A stretch of DNA of 64,000 nt from contig NZ_OZ032162.1 of NCBI RefSeq assembly GCF_964026565.1, forward strand, positions 1,426,001-1,490,000, written 5' to 3'. The first letter of the stretch is position 1. Every line of letters begins with the position of its first letter. Below the pieces are notes generated by a model. That model worked only from the letters and a program-made list of their open reading frames with translations, searched no databases and had not been told where the DNA came from. The position numbers were made by a program, and so were the translations under genes. This DNA comes from Rickettsia endosymbiont of Ceutorhynchus obstrictus. Lineage in GTDB: Bacteria; Pseudomonadota; Alphaproteobacteria; Rickettsiales; Rickettsiaceae. Below, piece by piece: positions 62,316 through 64,000 of the stretch.

Positions 62316-62336
62316 ATTAATTTTTGATTCCCTCAA

Positions 62337-63055
62337 CTCCTAAATTTTATAATATTACCTATAGGAAATATTAAAAGTACTACCGATGTCATTCCTGCCA
62401 TCCCTATGTCATTCTAGCTAAAGGCGGGAATCCAGGCTTTTTTTGTCATGCTAAACTTGTTTAGCATTCTAAATTAAATCCCTCATTACATTCGGGATAG
62501 CCTAGATTGCCGCGTCGGCACTTTGTGCCTCCTCGCAATGACGATTCTAGTATCCACGCAACAACGCTGGCTTGCCAACTAGGTCCAGAAAAGGCACCAA
62601 AAAGGACTGGATGCCGTGGTCAAGCCGGCGTTGTTGCATGGATACCCAAACCGTCATGGCGAGGCGCCTTTTGGCGCCGTGGCCATCCAGTTAAACATAT
62701 TTTTATACTAAACTTGTTTAGTATTCTAATTAAATCCCTCATATATTCGGGATAGCCTGGATGGCCACAGCCACTTCGTGGCTTCGCCATGACGGATTTT
62801 TATTAATTTTTCGATCCATGCAACAACGCTGGTCAAGCCCACTACTGTACGAACGTTGAAAAAAGGCTGTGTCATGCCGTGACTTGATCACGGCATCCAG
62901 GAAAATAAAGCCATATTAGATTTATTTTAGAATCTTTTTATGATATTATAAGCTGGATTCCGTGGTCGTAGCCACGGAATGACAGAATTTTTACCTCTTT
63001 ATTTAAACGTTCGTACAGTAGTGGGTCAAGCCACGGCATGACAAACATTGTTATA
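62337..63055. other. 720-bp repeat island splitting glyQ from glyS
   Basis: It holds a family B piece (about 62405-62460), a family E composite (about 62631-62831) and a family C element (62839-63024). The E and C elements share one GTCAAGC between them (62832-62838). Frames such as 62507-62755 are repeat translations. Confidence 0.75.
62839..63024. mobile_element. family C MITE-like element, copy 8
   Basis: Flanked by GTCAAGC at 62832-62838 and 63025-63031. The left duplicate also borders a family E element, so both entered the same palindromic target. Confidence 0.87.
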
Positions 63056-63925
63056 TTAATTTCCTTCCATATCCAGCCATTTACTGCAACATAATTTCGC
63101 CAAATTCCGTACCCTCAAAATGTACGAAGCGCGCTCGGTGACACTAATTACGCCGCGAGCATTTAACAAATTAAATAAATGGCTTGCTTGCATGCAATAA
63201 TCATAAGCCGGCAGCGGCAAATTCTCTTTAATTAATGCCACGCATTGCTCTTCGCAATCAGCAAAGTGCCGCAGTAACATCTCGCTATCGGCTAGCTCTA
63301 AATTAAACTTTGAAAATTGCTTTTCCGCTTCAAAATCTACTTCACTGTATTTTAAGGCTTTCTCGCCCGTTTGACCGTTCCAGTCAAGATTTTTTACTTC
63401 ATCAATGCCTTGAATATAAAGAGCTAGCCGCTCAAGTCCGTAAGTAATTTCTCCTGCCACCGGGCGGCACTCAATTCCGCCTACTTGCTGCATATAGGTA
63501 AATTGCGAGACTTCCATACCGTTACACCATACTTCCCAACCGAGACCCGACGCGCCGATAGTCGGCGATTCCCAATCATCTTCAACAAAGCGAATATCAT
63601 GTTTACTTAAATCGATCCCCAACTGCTCTAGGCTCTTTAAATATAGCTCTTGAATATTATCGGGCGAGGGTTTTAAGATAACTTGAAACTGGTAGTAATG
63701 CTGCATTCTGTTAGGGTGCATTGCATAACGACTATCACCGGGACGCCTTGAGGGCTGCACATACACCACAAACCACGGCTTCGGTCCCAACGAACGCAAC
63801 ACGGTTGCTGGATGGAATGTACCCGCCCCGACATGCGCATCATAGGGCTGCAAAATCGCACAACCGTAATCCTGCCAATAATTTTGCAAAGTTAGGATAA
63901 TTTGTTGAAAAGATAGTTTTTTCAT
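63056..63925 (-). CDS. glyQ: glycyl-tRNA synthetase alpha subunit
   Basis: The 289-residue protein has the GlyQ motifs ILTLQNYWQDYGCAILQPYD, GAGTFHPATVLRSLGPKPW, PSRRPGDSRYA and GLEVWCNGMEVSQFTYMQQV-type text (SGLGWEVWCNGMEVSQFTY). It forms the catalytic part of the alpha2beta2 enzyme. Length matches the family. In most genomes glyQ and glyS overlap; here a repeat island separates them. Confidence 0.95.
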   Translation of the reverse strand: MKKLSFQQIILTLQNYWQDYGCAILQPYDAHVGAGTFHPATVLRSLGPKPWFVVYVQPSRRPGDSRYAMHPNRMQHYYQFQVILKPSPDNIQELYLKSLEQLGIDLSKHDIRFVEDDWESPTIGASGLGWEVWCNGMEVSQFTYMQQVGGIECRPVAGEITYGLERLALYIQGIDEVKNLDWNGQTGEKALKYSEVDFEAEKQFSKFNLELADSEMLLRHFADCEEQCVALIKENLPLPAYDYCMQASHLFNLLNARGVISVTERASYILRVRNLAKLCCSKWLDMEGN

Positions 63926-63958
63926 AAAATATTAATGTGTTTGACTTGGTATTTATGT

Positions 63959-64000
63959 TCTATGTCATTCCTGCGAAGGCAGGAATCCAGCCTTTTCTTT
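63959..64000. repeat. left arm of a family B palindrome cut by the window edge
   Basis: The sequence tatgtcattcctgcgaaggc, then aggaatccagccttttctttg, is the start of a family B copy that continues beyond the window. Confidence 0.65.

Noticed and set aside
62507..62755. 82-codon frame before glyQ
   Set aside because: It is made from family E/B repeat sequence.
1..64000. CRISPR arrays and tRNA genes
   Set aside because: Repeats are dispersed and palindromic with no regular unique spacers; no T-loop consensus with matching acceptor stem was noticed by eye.

Overview
The window is AT-rich and gene-sparse and looks like a Rickettsia chromosome. Three surface autotransporters are present: OmpB (Sca5), a short Sca-type protein and Sca2. 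Intergenic space is packed with palindromic repeats of the Rickettsia palindromic element (RPE) kind, spoT is in pieces, and toxin-antitoxin debris is common. OmpB and Sca2 differ strongly from the spotted-fever and typhus forms I remember, which suggests a bellii-like or other early-branching lineage. That placement is from memory, not from alignment. I found no rRNA, tRNA or CRISPR array.

Layout. 0-8 kb: the 3' end of a dsbB-like gene, a small lipoprotein, yaaA, an AmpG-like permease, an AsmA/YhdP-like protein and UDP-glucose dehydrogenase. 8-16 kb: dnaE (carrying an in-frame mini-palindrome), a Bcp peroxiredoxin, a pair of related coiled-coil proteins, ihfA-like and MerR-like genes, a MazEF-type module and nagZ. 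17-28 kb: a SpoT synthetase fragment, ompB, a 2.9 kb repeat island hiding a split HigB-like toxin gene, and the short autotransporter. 28-39 kb: acpS, a large LRR-GTPase-TPR protein, dusB, an LpoA-like lipoprotein divergent from rsmI, a Phd antitoxin with a frameshifted RelE partner, ratA and a tiny SDHAF4-like gene. 39-53 kb: rsmE, a TPR protein, holB, an HU gene, an AcrB-type pump, a SpoT HD-domain fragment, an MFS transporter, rpsB-tsf and cysS. 53-64 kb: sca2, an AmpD/AmiD-type amidase, tsaC/sua5, glyS and glyQ.

Several genes fit shared tasks. AmpG, NagZ, the amidase and LpoA fit turnover and upkeep of a small amount of peptidoglycan. OmpB, the short autotransporter and Sca2 are surface proteins, Sca2 being the actin-motility factor. 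rpsB-tsf, glyQ-glyS, cysS, rsmE, rsmI, dusB and tsaC serve translation.

The most striking signal is the layered mobile repeat system. One family of about 176-196 bp ('family C') has 19-bp inverted ends and is flanked by 7-bp duplications of GCTTGAC/GTCAAGC, almost always inside an older palindromic repeat. A second family with gcgttgttgcatgg ends uses the same target in several cases. Two further MITE-like elements have 8- and 9-bp duplications. These repeats separate glyQ from glyS and rpsB from tsf, split a toxin gene, and supply false N-terminal codons to several reading frames. Repeat family letters (A to G) are local names used only here.
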